NCBI GenBank assembly: GCA_963823075.1
Contig: CAWGKE010000002.1
Location: forward strand, 186,001 to 250,000
Origin: UBA4732 sp963823075
GTDB taxonomy: Bacteria > Planctomycetota > Planctomycetia > Gemmatales > Gemmataceae
Length of the DNA stretch: 64,000 nt
Direction: 5' to 3'
Shown here one piece after another: positions 63,351-64,000 of this stretch. The notes under the pieces were generated by a model. The model was not told the origin of the DNA, did no database searches, and saw only the letters and a list, made by a program, of their open reading frames with translations. Position 1 is the stretch's first letter. The number at the start of each line of letters is the position of its first letter. The translations under genes and the position numbers were made by a program.

Positions 63351-63778
63351 GGCGACCTCGGGATGAGGGTGCGGGTGGTCAACGGGCGAAGGGGCCGCGG
63401 GCGCGGGAGTGCGTAACGGAGGCAGTCTCTCCAACGGGAACACGCCGCGGCGTGTCGCCAATGCGGTCGTCGCAGACTCCCGGGACCAAGCTTGCTTTCG
63501 GGCACGAAGCGCCAAGGCACGAGCGGCCACCTCGACCCGCGGCCCCGCACCGATAGGATAGGCATTCCCGTGGCGCGCTGGACCTCGGGCCCAAGTACCG
63601 GGTTGAGGTCACCATCCCGGGGCGTCAGGGCATCCGCGCTAAGCGCGACTTCCATCCCACTCGTGGGAGCGCCAACCTCCATTGAGGCCTCGCGCCACGG
63701 CTTCTCACCCCGTTCCTGGCAGCGGTATCGCCGCGGAACGGGGTGAGGAGTTTGCTTGGCGCTGCGGGCTCGCCGAAC

Positions 63779-64000
63779 CGCCCTCATTTCTTCCGAACGC
63801 GCTAAAGGCGGCGGACAAGGGATCAAACGCCGCGGCCCCGGAGTGGGCAAGGTTCTTGGACCTTGCCCACTCCAGGGCCGGAGCTTCTTCTTTACCGACT
63901 CTCATTATCGGTGGAGCGGCTCGCGCCGCTCGGTGCGGATGAAGCGAGTTCGGACAGGAAAGCCGGCGACCACGACTTGGGGACCCGACCCACAGACGGC
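63779..64000. other. Right-edge stretch with one hairpin, no gene seen
   Basis: GGAGTGGGCAAGGT (63840-63853) pairs with ACCTTGCCCACTCC (63860-63873), a 14-bp perfect stem with a 6-base loop. The remaining bases show no frame that I trust. Confidence 0.5.

Larger units (their letters stand above)
61782..63662 (-). mobile_element. IS110-family insertion sequence, copy 3 (second of a tandem pair)
   Basis: Begins at the junction CTC (61782-61784) and ends at CCCACTC (63662), about 1,880 bp, one base shorter than the other two copies. Small differences from copy 1 (C for T at 61863, A for G near 63641). Same orientation as copy 2. Confidence 0.92.
59854..63778. repeat. 27-base inverted arms flanking the tandem IS110 pair
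   Basis: GTTCGGCGAGCCCGCAGCGC... (59854-59880) is the exact reverse complement of 63752-63778. It contains the 22-base arm seen around copy 1. Just inside the left arm is AGGGCGAG...CTCGCCCT (59880-59902). The right inner flank (63660-63751) is identical to that of copy 1. This shows a structured dispersed repeat used twice as an IS110 target. Confidence 0.8.

Noticed and set aside
1..64000. tRNA genes
   Set aside because: I looked for T-loop-like GGTTCGA strings with matching acceptor stems and found none that fold; a tRNAscan run would decide.

Overview
The window looks like part of a chromosome from a GC-rich planctomycete, probably near Gemmataceae. I infer this from the gene types: an ECF sigma factor directly followed by a large Ser/Thr kinase with a TPR tail, a dihydropteroate-synthase-like protein beside PabB, very large secreted proteins with repeated modules and C-terminal membrane anchors, and many lineage-type hypothetical proteins. 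I found no rRNA, no CRISPR array and no tRNA that I could defend.

Layout. 1-1.7 kb: an HNH/DGQHR-motif protein cut by the window edge, two inverted repeats and an ECF sigma remnant. 1.9-6.1 kb: rluD and a membrane-anchored TPR-like gene, divergent from ftsK. 6.1-10 kb: a translationally coupled MazG-like / membrane protein / ABC ATPase operon. 10-16.6 kb: two small hypotheticals, a TPR metallopeptidase-like protein, an ABC-2 permease and a sulfotransferase. 16.8-19.7 kb: DHPS-like plus pabB (pterin/pABA chemistry). 19.7-23.2 kb: a receiver protein, a glycine-zipper stress-type protein and RNase Y. 23.3-28.9 kb: sigma factor, kinase and a train of six small unknown genes. 29-32.4 kb: HEAT lipoprotein, YmdB phosphodiesterase, EEP phosphatase. 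32.4-44.2 kb: two very large envelope proteins (about 2,470 and 1,092 aa) and a GH2-like protein, all on the minus strand. 44.3-47.3 kb: an ISNCY/IS1202-type element interrupted by an IS4-type element, both with target duplications. 47.4-51.3 kb: secreted proteins, trmB and an unknown coiled-coil protein. 51.3-51.6 kb: a cyclic-di-GMP-I (GEMM) riboswitch and an intrinsic terminator, followed not by a gene but by an IS110 element. 54.2-59.6 kb: GT39-like glycosyltransferase, Rieske oxygenase, MgtC/SapB protein and an ABC exporter. 59.9-63.7 kb: two head-to-tail copies of the same IS110 element.

A caution affects every 'broken gene' here. At least a dozen genes, including essential ones (ftsK, rny), are split by one-base or two-base shifts in short G/C runs. 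The three nearly identical IS110 copies show one case directly: copy 3 lacks one C of a CCCC run present in the other two. Uncorrected long-read error is the simplest explanation. I therefore give full spans for these genes and state where the frame changes.

Most convergent gene ends carry strong palindromes that probably act as terminators; some belong to dispersed families and have entered coding sequence. The strongest leads are the riboswitch without a gene, the tandem IS110 pair with a TATAAT promoter at its internal junction, and the giant envelope-protein pair built from a repeated module.
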